From positions 1 through 53,736 of the forward strand of contig JAEUPF010000172.1 of assembly GCA_016790425.1 (NCBI GenBank): a DNA stretch of 53,736 nucleotides, read 5' to 3'. The first letter of the stretch is position 1. Each line of letters begins with the position of its first letter. A program made the position numbers and the translations under genes. The DNA is from Rubrivivax sp. (lineage in GTDB: Bacteria > Pseudomonadota > Gammaproteobacteria > Burkholderiales > Burkholderiaceae_C). The notes beneath the pieces were generated by a model. That model was given only the letters and a program-made list of their open reading frames with translations, ran no database searches and was not told the origin of the DNA. Of the stretch, positions 7,682 to 15,637 are shown one piece after another.

Positions 7682-9109
7682 TCAGGCCGCGGGGGGCTGC
7701 GGCCAAGGCTTCAGCGCATGGGCCGGGCGCAGTTGCTCGAAGGCACGCGCCAGGCGCAGCACGCCCAGGTCGTCGTGGCGCCGGCCGATGATCTGCAGGC
7801 CGATCGGCAACCCGGCGCTGTCGTGCGCGCAAGGCACGCTCGCCGCCGGCTGCTCGCTCATGTTGTAGGGCAGCGTGAAGGCGATGTGCGCCATCGTCGT
7901 CAGCGGGTCGTTGGTGGGGCTGGCCCACTCGGCCGGGTAGGTGACCACCGGCGACACCGGCGAGAGGACGAAATCGAACGGCTGGCACGCGGCCACGGCG
8001 GCCTCGCGCAAGGCGCCGATCTGGCTGAAGCCGTGGAAGAGCTCGGCCGTGCTCGTGCGTTCGCCCACCGCGGCCCAGGCGCGGATGTACGGCAGCACCT
8101 TGTCGCGCCGCGCCGCCGACAGGGCCGAGATGTCGACCCAGCTGCGCACGCGCCAGAAGAGGTTGATGCCCTCGGCCATCTCGGCAGTGAGGAAGGGCTG
8201 CATCGGCTCGACGCTGGCGCCGGCCTGCTCGAACAGGCGCGCCGCGCCGGCCACCGCGGCGGCGGTGTCGGCGCTCGGCGGCAGGCCCCAGCCGGCCTCG
8301 GTGAGCAGGCCGATCTTCAAGCCCTTCAGCCCGTCGAGCCCTTTCCGTCCGTTCACTTCGAGCGTCAGGTCGGCCCAGGCGATGTCCTGCTGCGGCAGGC
8401 TCGTCGTGTCGCGCCAGTCGGCTCGGGCGAGGGCGGCCATCATCAGCGCGGCGTCGGTGACGGTGCGCGTCATCGGCCCGGCGACGCGGCCGATGTAGGG
8501 CGGCTTGATCGGCACGCGGCCGTTGCTCGGCTTCAGCCCGACCACGCCGCACCAGCCGGCGGGCAGGCGGATCGAGCCGCCGATGTCGGTGCCCACGTGC
8601 AGCGGCCCGTAGCCGGCGGCCGCCGCCGCGCCGGCGCCGGCGCTGCTGCCGCCGGGGTTCTTCGACACGTCCCACGGGTTGCGCGCCAGCGCGTGGAAAG
8701 TGGAAAGGCCCGAGCTCAACATGCCGTAGTCGGGCATGGTCGTCTTGGCCAGCAGCACGCAGCCGGCTTCGGCCAGGCGCGCCGCGGGCGGCGCGTCATC
8801 GGCCGCCGGGGTCAGCTCGGTGGCGGCGGTGCCCAGCGGCACCGGCGTGCCCTTCGTGGCGATGTTCTCCTTGATCGTCACCGGTACGCCGTCCAGCGGC
8901 GAGCGCGGCGTGCCGCGCTGCCAGCGCGCTTCGGCCTCCCGGGCCGCGGCGAGCGCGCGCTCCGGGGCGTAGGCGTACAGGGCATGCAGGTGCGGCTCCC
9001 AGCGCGCGATGTGGGCAATGACCGCCTGCGTCACCTCCACGGGCGAGAGGCGCCTGGCGGCGAAGGCGGCCGAGAGTTCGGCGGCGCTGAGGTCGTGCAG
9101 GTCGGGCAT
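7682..9109 (-). CDS. Amidase, amidase-signature family
   Basis: From the ATG at 9109 the enzyme has 475 residues and hydrolyses amide bonds. The complete Ser-cisSer-Lys triad of the amidase signature is present: Lys80 in PVTIKENIATKG, Ser155 in NPGGSSAGAG and Ser179 in VGTDIGGSIRLPAG. The C-terminal LPIGLQIIGRR motif also fits. Substrate specificity cannot be read from sequence. An in-frame start at 9187 would add a Pro/His-rich, repeat-derived leader (GGTTCGTG repeats around 9117-9146), so the later start is preferred. Its position behind an NTF2-like gene and a peptide-type binding protein gene suggests, without proof, that it acts on an imported amide or peptide. Confidence 0.92.
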   Translation of the reverse strand: MPDLHDLSAAELSAAFAARRLSPVEVTQAVIAHIARWEPHLHALYAYAPERALAAAREAEARWQRGTPRSPLDGVPVTIKENIATKGTPVPLGTAATELTPAADDAPPAARLAEAGCVLLAKTTMPDYGMLSSGLSTFHALARNPWDVSKNPGGSSAGAGAAAAAGYGPLHVGTDIGGSIRLPAGWCGVVGLKPSNGRVPIKPPYIGRVAGPMTRTVTDAALMMAALARADWRDTTSLPQQDIAWADLTLEVNGRKGLDGLKGLKIGLLTEAGWGLPPSADTAAAVAGAARLFEQAGASVEPMQPFLTAEMAEGINLFWRVRSWVDISALSAARRDKVLPYIRAWAAVGERTSTAELFHGFSQIGALREAAVAACQPFDFVLSPVSPVVTYPAEWASPTNDPLTTMAHIAFTLPYNMSEQPAASVPCAHDSAGLPIGLQIIGRRHDDLGVLRLARAFEQLRPAHALKPWPQPPAA

Positions 9110-9194
9110 CGTGTGCGGGTTCGTGGGTTCGTGGGTGGGATCGTGCGGCGCCCACGGCAAGCGGGACCGCGGACGAAGCGTCGTCAAGCCGGCG

Positions 9195-9707
9195 TCAGAG
9201 ATGCGTGGCGCGAAAGCGCGCCAGTCGCTCGGCGGCCTGCTTGCGCACGTAGTTGCGCATCGGCGGCAGGGCGCCGAACAGCCGCCCCGGCCAGCCGAGG
9301 GCCTGCGCGGCCCAGGCGCTGAAGTCGAAGCGGTCGACGTGGCGCAGGATGTGCCCGTCGGGGCTGAATTCGAAGGTCGAGTCGACGACGTTGCGCACCG
9401 GCCGGTCGGCGGTGCCGTACAGGTATGTCACCTCCCAATGCGCGCTGCCGCCGAGGCCCTCGACGTGGAAGTCGCCCGCCTGCAGCGACCACATGTCGCC
9501 GCTGCGCTTGCGCGCCGAGCGGCACAGCATGCGCCACATGGCGCCGATCTCGGCGGCGCCATGCAGCGAGAACAGCGGGTCGTCGAACGTCGCCTGCGGC
9601 GCGTACAGTGCCTGCATCGCCTCGCCGTCGCGCTTCTCGAACGCGCCATAGAGGCGCTGCAGCGTGTGCAGGCGGCCGGCGGCGAGGCCGGCCTCTTCGA
9701 GCGTCAT
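9195..9707 (-). CDS. SnoaL/NTF2-like fold protein
   Basis: The 170-residue product has the pattern of a SnoaL-like cone-shaped alpha+beta domain: an N-terminal helix pair (LQRLYGAFEKRDGEAMQALYA), then FDDPLFSLHGAAEIGAMW, and beta strands ending in HILRHVDRFDFSAWAAQALG. Members include small isomerases, cyclases and binding proteins, so no activity can be assigned. Seven bases separate it from the binding-protein gene upstream, which suggests cotranscription. Confidence 0.8.
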   Translation of the reverse strand: MTLEEAGLAAGRLHTLQRLYGAFEKRDGEAMQALYAPQATFDDPLFSLHGAAEIGAMWRMLCRSARKRSGDMWSLQAGDFHVEGLGGSAHWEVTYLYGTADRPVRNVVDSTFEFSPDGHILRHVDRFDFSAWAAQALGWPGRLFGALPPMRNYVRKQAAERLARFRATHL

Positions 9708-9714
9708 GGCGCGC

Positions 9715-11220
9715 TCAGCTCCAGCTCACCGCGCCCATGTCGTTGGCGAAGATCGGCGAGCTGTTCCACAGGCCCTTCAAGCCGCGCTTGAACACCGCCA
9801 CCTGCGCCGGGTTCCAGATGTAGACGTTGACGCAGTCCTCGGCGAGCTGGCGCTGGACCGCCTGCCACAGGCGCGCCTTCTCTTTGGCGTCGCTGGTGGC
9901 GGCGAGCTGGCTCACCAGGCCGCGGAACTTGGCGCTGTCGTAGCCGAAGTAGTAGTTCGGGTCGGCGTAGGCGGTGGCGTAGTCCAGCGGCTCGACGTGG
10001 TTGATGATCGTCAGGTCGAAGTTGCCCTTGAACGGGCCCGAAAGCCACTGCGCCCACTCGACGTTCTCGATCTTCGCGTTGATGCCGACCTTGGCCAGCT
10101 GCGCCGCGATGATCTCGCCGCCCTTGCGCGCGTACGGCGGCGGCGGCAGCGTCAGCGTCACGTTCAGCGGTGTCGCGACGCCGGCCTCCTTGAGCAGCGC
10201 CTTGGCCTTCTCGGGGTCGTAGGGGTACATCTTGGTCAGGTCGACGTACCCGGCGTCGGTGGGCGCGAAGTGGCTGCCGATCGGTTTGCCCAGGCCCTCC
10301 TGCGCACCGTCGATGAACGCCTGGCGGTCGACGGCGTGCGCCAGCGCGCGGCGCACCCGCACGTCGTTGAACGGCGGCTTCCGGTTGTTGATGGACATGA
10401 TGCCCTTGCCGGCGGTGCTGCCCACTTCGACGACGAAGCGCTTGTCGGCCTGGAACTGCTTGAGCGACTGGAACGCCGCGAAGCGCGGCATGCCGTCGAT
10501 GTCGCCGGCCAAGAGCGCCGCCACCTGCGCCGCGGGGTCGTTGATGAAGCGGAAGGTGACCTTGGCGAGCTTGACCTTGGCCGCGTCGCGATACGCGGGC
10601 GACTTCGCCAGCACGACCGCGCTGCCCTTGTTCCACGCCTCGACGACGAAGGGCCCGGTGCCCACCGGCTTGGCTGCAGCCTGCGCAACGCTGCCCGGGT
10701 GCAGGATGACGGCGGTGTTCTCGCCCAGGCGGAACGGCAGCGAAGCGTCGGCCTGGTTCAGCACCAGCGTCAGCGAATGCGGGTCGTGCACGATGACGCT
10801 GGAGATGTTGTCGAACAGCGCCTTCTTCGCCTTGTTCGTGCTCTTGGGGTCCTTGGCGCGCTCGAAGCTGAACTTCACGGCGCTGGCGTCGAAAACGGCG
10901 CCGTCGCTGTACTTGACGCCCTTCCTGAGCTGGAAGGTGCAGGCCTTGCCGTCGGGCGCCAGCGTCCAGCTTTCGGCCAGCAGCGGCGTCACCGCGCCGT
11001 CCATGCCGATCTTCGTCAAGCCTTCGAGCACGTTGTAGTGGACGATCTCGCCGATGGCGGCGGCGGCGCCGGCGGTGGGGTCCAGGCCCGGCGGCTCGAG
11101 CACCATGCCCAGCACGACGGTGTCCTTGCGCCGTTGCGCGAAAGTGGTCGCGGGCCAGGCGGCGGCCAGCGGGGCAGCGGCGAGGCTGCGGATCACTGTG
11201 CGGCGTTTCACGTTCGGCAT
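9715..11220 (-). CDS. ABC transporter substrate-binding protein, peptide/nickel family (SBP 5)
   Basis: From the ATG at 11220 the product has 501 residues. The N-terminus KRRTVIRSLAAAPLAAAWP with cleavage near TFAQ is a signal peptide for the periplasm (a twin Arg is present but a Tat assignment is weak). Family features are the LEPPGLDPTAG entry, the VHYNVLEGLTKIG segment, and the VRRALAHAVDR motif of family 5 binding proteins. It should deliver a peptide or similar ligand to the permease/ATPase genes at 12081-16596, which run in the same direction about 0.86 kb upstream. GAGAGGAG lies just ahead of the start. The split from the rest of its transporter is unusual. Confidence 0.92.
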   Translation of the reverse strand: MPNVKRRTVIRSLAAAPLAAAWPATTFAQRRKDTVVLGMVLEPPGLDPTAGAAAAIGEIVHYNVLEGLTKIGMDGAVTPLLAESWTLAPDGKACTFQLRKGVKYSDGAVFDASAVKFSFERAKDPKSTNKAKKALFDNISSVIVHDPHSLTLVLNQADASLPFRLGENTAVILHPGSVAQAAAKPVGTGPFVVEAWNKGSAVVLAKSPAYRDAAKVKLAKVTFRFINDPAAQVAALLAGDIDGMPRFAAFQSLKQFQADKRFVVEVGSTAGKGIMSINNRKPPFNDVRVRRALAHAVDRQAFIDGAQEGLGKPIGSHFAPTDAGYVDLTKMYPYDPEKAKALLKEAGVATPLNVTLTLPPPPYARKGGEIIAAQLAKVGINAKIENVEWAQWLSGPFKGNFDLTIINHVEPLDYATAYADPNYYFGYDSAKFRGLVSQLAATSDAKEKARLWQAVQRQLAEDCVNVYIWNPAQVAVFKRGLKGLWNSSPIFANDMGAVSWS

Positions 11221-11275
11221 CACGGGCTGCTCCTCTCGTTGGCTCGTCGGCGGGGTCGGTTGCACCGATCCGTGC

Positions 11276-11281
11276 ATTCTG
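11276..11281 (-). promoter_or_regulatory. Candidate -10 box for the binding-protein gene
   Basis: CAGAAT on the minus strand lies 55 bases before the binding-protein ATG. It matches the hexamer found ahead of several other genes in this window. It would give the binding-protein gene its own start of transcription. Confidence 0.35.
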
Positions 11282-11358
11282 CGGCAACGAAAGAGGCGCG
11301 CTTACGGGCCGGTTTTCGGCGCCTCCAAGGGCGCTGTCGCGCACGACGATGCGGGGCC

Positions 11359-11595
11359 ATGTCGCACCCTACCGCCGCCCTGCCGCCGCCCGCGCCGTCG
11401 CTGCTGATGCTGCCTGGCGAGTTGCTGGTGCTGTTCTTCGTGCGCCTCGACGCGGCGGTGGCGGCACTGGCGGTGCCGCCGCCGCAGTTGCTCGAAGGCC
11501 TGCGCGCAGCGCGCGACCTGCTCGGGTTCGAAGGCTTGCAGCGCGATGAGGACGATCGCCTCGACGAGTTGTTGCCTTGGGCGGGGAGTGTTTGA
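11359..11595 (+). CDS. Small hypothetical protein
   Basis: A 78-residue frame starts with ATG and has the strong G/C third-position bias of real genes here. It reads MSHPTAALPPPAPSLLML and then a leucine-rich segment and an acidic C-terminus (RDEDDRLDELLPW). No domain is recognised. It is the only rightward frame in the 860-base gap between the binding-protein and ATPase genes. It could equally be chance coding on the strand opposite an operon leader. Confidence 0.4.
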   Translation: MSHPTAALPPPAPSLLMLPGELLVLFFVRLDAAVAALAVPPPQLLEGLRAARDLLGFEGLQRDEDDRLDELLPWAGSV

Positions 11596-11615
11596 AATTG
11601 GCGCGGTGGTGCTCG

Positions 11616-11660
11616 CTTGATTGACGCTTGTTTGATGACGCTTGTTTGATGACGCTTGCT
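11616..11660. repeat. 14-bp tandem repeat
   Basis: GTTTGATGACGCTT occurs twice head to tail at 11630-11643 and 11644-11657, with a degenerate copy before it (GATTGACGCTT). The stretch is more A/T-rich than its surroundings and lies directly after the small frame's stop. Confidence 0.7.
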
Positions 11661-11685
11661 CGGGTGACGTACGCTGAGGTCGGCG

Positions 11686-11813
11686 CGCCAAGGCCGCCGG
11701 GTGGTCGGCTCCGCTCGTGTCCTCTTCAGGCCGCCTGTGCTCCGCTGGCGCTGCGCAAAGGCGCCCCGATGCCCCCTTTACCTCGCTGAGCCGACCACCC
11801 GGCGTCCTTGGCG
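11686..11813. repeat. Inverted-repeat element, copy 1 (core between 25-bp arms)
   Basis: A 76-base core (11711-11786, beginning CCGCTCGTGTCCTCTTC) is flanked by 25-base arms at 11686-11710 and 11789-11813 that are reverse complements at 24 of 25 positions. The core is repeated in inverted orientation at 11888-11963 with three mismatches. The whole unit is non-coding and could fold as a long stem with the core as loop. Confidence 0.88.
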
Positions 11814-11856
11814 GGCACAGCCGTCGCAGTGCGAGAGATGGCATGCCACCGTGGGT

Positions 11857-11992
11857 GCCGGATCGGGACGATGGGGTGCGCCGCGCCGCGAGGTCAAGGG
11901 GGCATCGGGGCGCCTTTGCGCAGCGCCAGCGGAGCACAGGCGCCCCGAAGAGGACACGAGCGGCGCGGGGCACCCCGTCGGCCCGATCCCGC
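11857..11992. repeat. Inverted-repeat element, copy 2 (opposite orientation)
   Basis: The second core (11888-11963) is the reverse complement of the first at 73 of 76 positions. It has its own flanking arms, 11857-11888 and 11961-11992, which pair at 28 of 32 positions and share no evident sequence with the arms of copy 1. The two cores together could form a 76-bp hairpin around a 101-base spacer, in competition with the arm-to-arm stems. Confidence 0.88.
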
Positions 11993-12080
11993 CACAAACT
12001 TCCGTGCGCATGGAAAGCGCCGATGACAGCGACCGCGAACGGCCGGGTGGCCGCTCCGCCGAGCCCCGGCACGCTGGCGT

Positions 12081-12899
12081 TCAGCGCTGCGGCGCCGCCG
12101 CCAGCAGCCGCTGCGTGTACGGATGCTCCGGCGCGCGGAAGAGGCGATCGGGGTCGCCGCGTTCGACGACGCGACCGTGCTGCAGCACGATCACTTCGTC
12201 GCACACCAGGTCCACCACCGCCAGGTCGTGGCTGATGAAGAGGTACGCGAGGCCGTAGCGGTCCTGCAGATCCTGCATCAGGTTGAGCACCTGCGCCTGC
12301 ACGCTCACGTCCAGCGCGCTCACCGGCTCGTCGGCGACGATGAGGCGCGGCCGCGTGATGAGGGCGCGTGCGATGGCGATGCGCTGGCGCTGGCCGCCGC
12401 TGAACTCGTGCGGGTACTTGGCCAGGTCGCTGGCACGCAGGCCCACCGCGTCCAGCGCCTCGCCGGCGCGCTCGCGCCGCTCGGCGACGCCGGCGCCGTG
12501 CAGCACCGCCAGCGGCTCCGACACCGTCTGCAGCACCGTGCGCCGTGGGTCGAGCGAGCCGTAGGGGTCCTGGAACACCATCTGCAGCTTGGCCCGCTGC
12601 TGGCGCAGCGCCGCGGCATCCAGCGCGTGCAGGTCCACGCCGTCCAGGCGCACCGTGCCTGAAGTGGGCGGTTCCAGCGCCATCACCAGCCGCGCCAGCG
12701 TGCTCTTGCCCGAACCCGACTCGCCGACGATGCCCAGGCTGCGGCCGGCCTGCAGCGTGAAGCTGACGCCGTCGAGCGCCTGCACCTCGGGCGCCGGTGC
12801 GAACAGGTTCTGGCGCGGCAGCCGGTAGCGCTTGCCCAGGTGTTCGGCCACCAGCAGCGGCGCTGCGTTGTCGCCGCCTTGCGTGCGCGAGCCGATCAC
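12081..12899 (-). CDS. Peptide/nickel-type ABC transporter ATPase (OppF/DppF-like)
   Basis: The 272-residue cytoplasmic ATPase has Walker A GESGSGKS, the Q-loop in MVFQDPYGSLDPR, signature SGGQRQRIAIARAL, Walker B LIVADEPVSALDVS and the switch His in FISHDLAVV. QDPYGSLDPR is characteristic of the OppF branch. The start is a GTG at 12899 overlapping the TGA of the upstream ATPase gene (GTGA), which suggests translational coupling and explains the lack of a free ribosome site. It works with the neighbouring OppD-like ATPase and two permeases. Downstream lies the inverted-repeat region rather than another transporter gene. Confidence 0.93.
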   Translation of the reverse strand: MIGSRTQGGDNAAPLLVAEHLGKRYRLPRQNLFAPAPEVQALDGVSFTLQAGRSLGIVGESGSGKSTLARLVMALEPPTSGTVRLDGVDLHALDAAALRQQRAKLQMVFQDPYGSLDPRRTVLQTVSEPLAVLHGAGVAERRERAGEALDAVGLRASDLAKYPHEFSGGQRQRIAIARALITRPRLIVADEPVSALDVSVQAQVLNLMQDLQDRYGLAYLFISHDLAVVDLVCDEVIVLQHGRVVERGDPDRLFRAPEHPYTQRLLAAAPQR

Positions 12900-13915
12900 G
12901 CCACGCCGCCCACGGCTTCTTTCGCCGCTTTTGCCGTGAACACCGCGTCCATGTGCAGGCAGCGCGCGGCGTGACCGGCACCGACCGCGAACTCGGGCGG
13001 CAGCGCGCTGCGGCAATCGTCGGCCACGCGCGGGCAGCGCTCGGCGAAAGGGCAGCCCGCGGGCAGATCGGCCAGCTCGGGCACGCGGCCGGGGATCGTC
13101 GCCAACCGCGTGCCGCGCGCAAGCCCCAGGCGCGGACGCGCCGCGAAGAGGCCCTGCGTGTACGGGTGTGCGCGCTTGGCGAACAGCTCGGCGGTCGGGC
13201 CGCTTTCGACGACAGTGCCGCCGTACATCACGTGCACGCGCTCGACCATGTCGGCCATCACCCCCAGGTTGTGGCTGATCAGCACCAGGCCCATGCCGGT
13301 GCCTTCGCGTTCCTGGCGCACCAGCTCGCTGATGAGGTTGAGCACCTCGCGCTGGATCGTCACGTCCAGCGCCGTCGTCGGCTCGTCGGCCACGAGCAGG
13401 TCGGGCCCGCAGGCGAGCGCGATGGCGATGACGACGCGCTGCCGCTGCCCGCCCGAAAGCTGGTGCGGCCAGGCATCCAGGCGCGCCTTCGCCTGCGGCA
13501 GCTGCACGCGTTCGAGCAGGCGCAGCGCCTCGGCGCGCGCCGCCGCGGCCGACAGGCCCTTGTGCAGCCGCAGCGGCTCGGCGATCTGGTGGCCGATGCG
13601 GTGCAGCGGGTTCAGCGCCGTCATCGGCTCCTGGAAGACCATGCCGATGCGGTTGCCGCGCAGCTTGCACAGCTCGGCCTCGGGCAGCGTCGTCAGCTCG
13701 ATGCCGTCGAAGCGGATCGAGCCGGCCACGCGCGCGCCTTCGGGCAGCAGGCCCATCAACGCCAGCGCCGTGATGCTCTTGCCGCAGCCGGACTCGCCGA
13801 TGAGCCCGAGCGTGCTGCCGCGCTCGAGCGAGAACGAGACCTCGCGCAGCGCATCGGCCGGGCCGCGCTGCGTTTGCAGCGTGACGCGCAGGCGGGAGAC
13901 TTCGAGCAGGGGCAT
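12896..13915 (-). CDS. Peptide/nickel-type ABC transporter ATPase (OppD/DppD-like)
   Basis: From the ATG at 13915 the product has 339 residues. Walker A is GESGCGKS, the Q-loop lies in GMVFQEPMTALNPL, the signature is LSGGQRQRVVIAIAL and Walker B is LLVADEPTTALDVT. The C-terminal extension has the oligopeptide-transporter Cys cluster CPFAERCP, then DDC and AARC, which in relatives binds an iron-sulfur cluster. A longer in-frame start at 14011 would add an Arg/Pro-rich leader and is rejected. It is the partner of the following ATPase and overlaps it by four bases. Confidence 0.93.
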   Translation of the reverse strand: MPLLEVSRLRVTLQTQRGPADALREVSFSLERGSTLGLIGESGCGKSITALALMGLLPEGARVAGSIRFDGIELTTLPEAELCKLRGNRIGMVFQEPMTALNPLHRIGHQIAEPLRLHKGLSAAAARAEALRLLERVQLPQAKARLDAWPHQLSGGQRQRVVIAIALACGPDLLVADEPTTALDVTIQREVLNLISELVRQEREGTGMGLVLISHNLGVMADMVERVHVMYGGTVVESGPTAELFAKRAHPYTQGLFAARPRLGLARGTRLATIPGRVPELADLPAGCPFAERCPRVADDCRSALPPEFAVGAGHAARCLHMDAVFTAKAAKEAVGGVA

Positions 13916-13976
13916 GCGGGAAGGGGCGGCAGCAATGGGGCGGGAACGGCGCGGCTGGCGCGGCACTCGCGCGGCA

Positions 13977-14639
13977 CTAGCGCGGCACCGGGGCGGCCGG
14001 CTCTGCCGCAATCTGCTTCAACGCCTGCTCGAACACCTCGGGCGGCTGCGCCCCTTCGATGAGGTGCCGACGGTCGACGACGATGGCGGGCACGGCGTGG
14101 ATGCCGGCGCGTTGCCATTGCTGCTCGGCGGCGCGCACCTGGGCCGCGTATTCGTCGCCGTCGAGGATCTGCGCGGCACGCGCGGCGTCCAGGCCGACGC
14201 GGGCGGCCAGGTCCAGCAGCACTTCGCGGCTGCCGGGGTTGCGGCCTTCGCCGTGGTAGGCCTGCAGCAGTGCTTCCTTCAGTTGGCGCTGCTTGCCTTG
14301 CTCGCCGGCCCAGGTGAGCAGCCGGTGCGCGTTGAACGTGTTCCATACCCGCGCGCGCTCGCCGAAGGCGAAGCCCACCGCGGCGCCGCGCTCGCGGATG
14401 CGCGCCTGATTGACGCGGATCTGCGCTTCGTCGATGCCGTACTTCGCGCCGAGGTAGGCCACGGTGTCGGCGCCTTCAGCGGGCATGTCGGGGTTCAGCT
14501 CGAAGGGCTGGAAGTGCCATTCGAGCTCGATGCCGGGGGCGACGCGGCGCGCCGCCTCGGCCAGCGAATGCAACCCGATGGCGCACCACGGGCAGGCCAC
14601 GTCGGAAACGAAATCGATCTTCAGCGTGCGCGGGGGCAA
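13977..14639 (-). CDS. DsbA-family oxidoreductase, FrnE-like
   Basis: The 220-residue product has a DsbA-type thioredoxin fold with the active site Cys16-Pro-Trp-Cys19 in VSDVACPWCAIG, then the FQPFELNPDMP segment and the late cis-Pro region HAVPAIVVDRRHLIEGAQ typical of FrnE proteins. No signal peptide is present, so it is cytoplasmic. No ATG or GTG suits the N-terminus; a TTG at 14639 gives Met-Pro-Pro-Arg-Thr-Leu-Lys and has AGGAG ten bases upstream, so it is taken as the start. The gene sits inside a peptide-type ABC transporter operon between permease and ATPase genes, an unexplained association. Confidence 0.88.
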   Translation of the reverse strand: MPPRTLKIDFVSDVACPWCAIGLHSLAEAARRVAPGIELEWHFQPFELNPDMPAEGADTVAYLGAKYGIDEAQIRVNQARIRERGAAVGFAFGERARVWNTFNAHRLLTWAGEQGKQRQLKEALLQAYHGEGRNPGSREVLLDLAARVGLDAARAAQILDGDEYAAQVRAAEQQWQRAGIHAVPAIVVDRRHLIEGAQPPEVFEQALKQIAAEPAAPVPR

Positions 14640-14725
14640 GGGTCGGGCTCCTGGTGGATGCGTGTCGTGCGGGCTCGGCGCGCCGGGTGTGTGCTTCGCG
14701 TGCGCGCCGGTGGGTCGGGCGGGCT

Positions 14726-15637
14726 TCAGCGCTGCCGCGCCAGCTTCGGGTCGAGCAGGTCGCGCAGGCCGTCGCCCATCAGGTTCAGGCCGAGCACGCT
14801 GAGCATGATCGCCACGCCGGGGTACACGGCCAGCAGCGGCGCCTGGAACATCTGCGTCTGCGCTTCGTTGAGCATGCGGCCCCAGCTTGGCTGCGGCGGC
14901 TGCGTGCCCAGACCGAGGTAGCTCAGCGCCGCCTCCGCGAGGATGGCGGTGGCGAACGAGATGCTCGCCTGCACGATCAGCGGGCTGGCGATGTTGGGCA
15001 GCACGTGGTCGATGGTGATGCGCCAGGGCCCCTTGCCGGCGGCGCGCGCGGCGGTGACGTACTCGCGCGCCCACACCGCGTTGGCGCTACCGCGCGCGAT
15101 GCGCGCGAACACCGGGATGTTGAAGATGCCGATGGCGACGATGCTCATCACCAGCCCCGGGCCGTAGATGGCGGTGAGCATGATCGCCGACAGCAGCGCC
15201 GGGAAGGCGAACGTGAAGTCGCTGGCGCGCATCACGAGTTCCTCCACCCAGCCGCGGTTCTCCGAGCGCGAGGCCGAGGCGAGGCAGCCGAGCGCCACGC
15301 CGATGACGAGGCCTATGCCCACCGCGATGACGCCGACGACGATGCTGTTCTGCGCGCCCACGAGAAGCTGCGAGGCGATGTCGCGCCCGAGGCTGTCGGT
15401 GCCCAGCCAGTGCGCCAGTGACGGCGGCAGCAGCTTGTTCGGGATGTCGATCTCGGCCGGCGGGTAGGGCGACCAGAACAGCGACACGAAAGCTGCCGCG
15501 GCCAGCGCGCCGCTGAGCAGCCCGCCGACGACGAAGCTCGGGTGGCGGCGCGCCCGCCACCAGAAGCCACGGGCGCGGCCCGCTGCCGGACCTTCCGCGG
15601 GCGTGAAGGACGCGAAGGACGTTGGGCCCGTGCTCAT
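14726..15637 (-). CDS. Peptide/nickel-type ABC transporter permease (DppC-like)
   Basis: The 303-residue inner-membrane protein has six predicted spans and the DppC-type N-terminus before the first span. Visible family marks are LAHWLGTDSLGRDIASQLLVGA, given here as HWLGTDSLGRD, the permease coupling loop EYVTAARAAGKGPW, and the end segment NLMGDGLRDLLDPK. Its ATG overlaps the stop of the upstream permease as ATGA (15634-15637), indicating translational coupling. It forms the membrane channel with that protein. Confidence 0.93.
   Translation of the reverse strand: MSTGPTSFASFTPAEGPAAGRARGFWWRARRHPSFVVGGLLSGALAAAAFVSLFWSPYPPAEIDIPNKLLPPSLAHWLGTDSLGRDIASQLLVGAQNSIVVGVIAVGIGLVIGVALGCLASASRSENRGWVEELVMRASDFTFAFPALLSAIMLTAIYGPGLVMSIVAIGIFNIPVFARIARGSANAVWAREYVTAARAAGKGPWRITIDHVLPNIASPLIVQASISFATAILAEAALSYLGLGTQPPQPSWGRMLNEAQTQMFQAPLLAVYPGVAIMLSVLGLNLMGDGLRDLLDPKLARQR

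Noticed and set aside
5868-8675. A 935-codon leftward open frame covering several genes
   Set aside because: Only its last 130 codons have family support (DUF1992). The rest is Arg/Ala-rich out-of-frame reading of the TPR and amidase genes, a common effect of extreme GC content.
11686-11992. Insertion sequence ends
   Set aside because: No transposase frame lies between or beside the repeats, and no target-site duplication is evident; it is listed as a repeat element instead.
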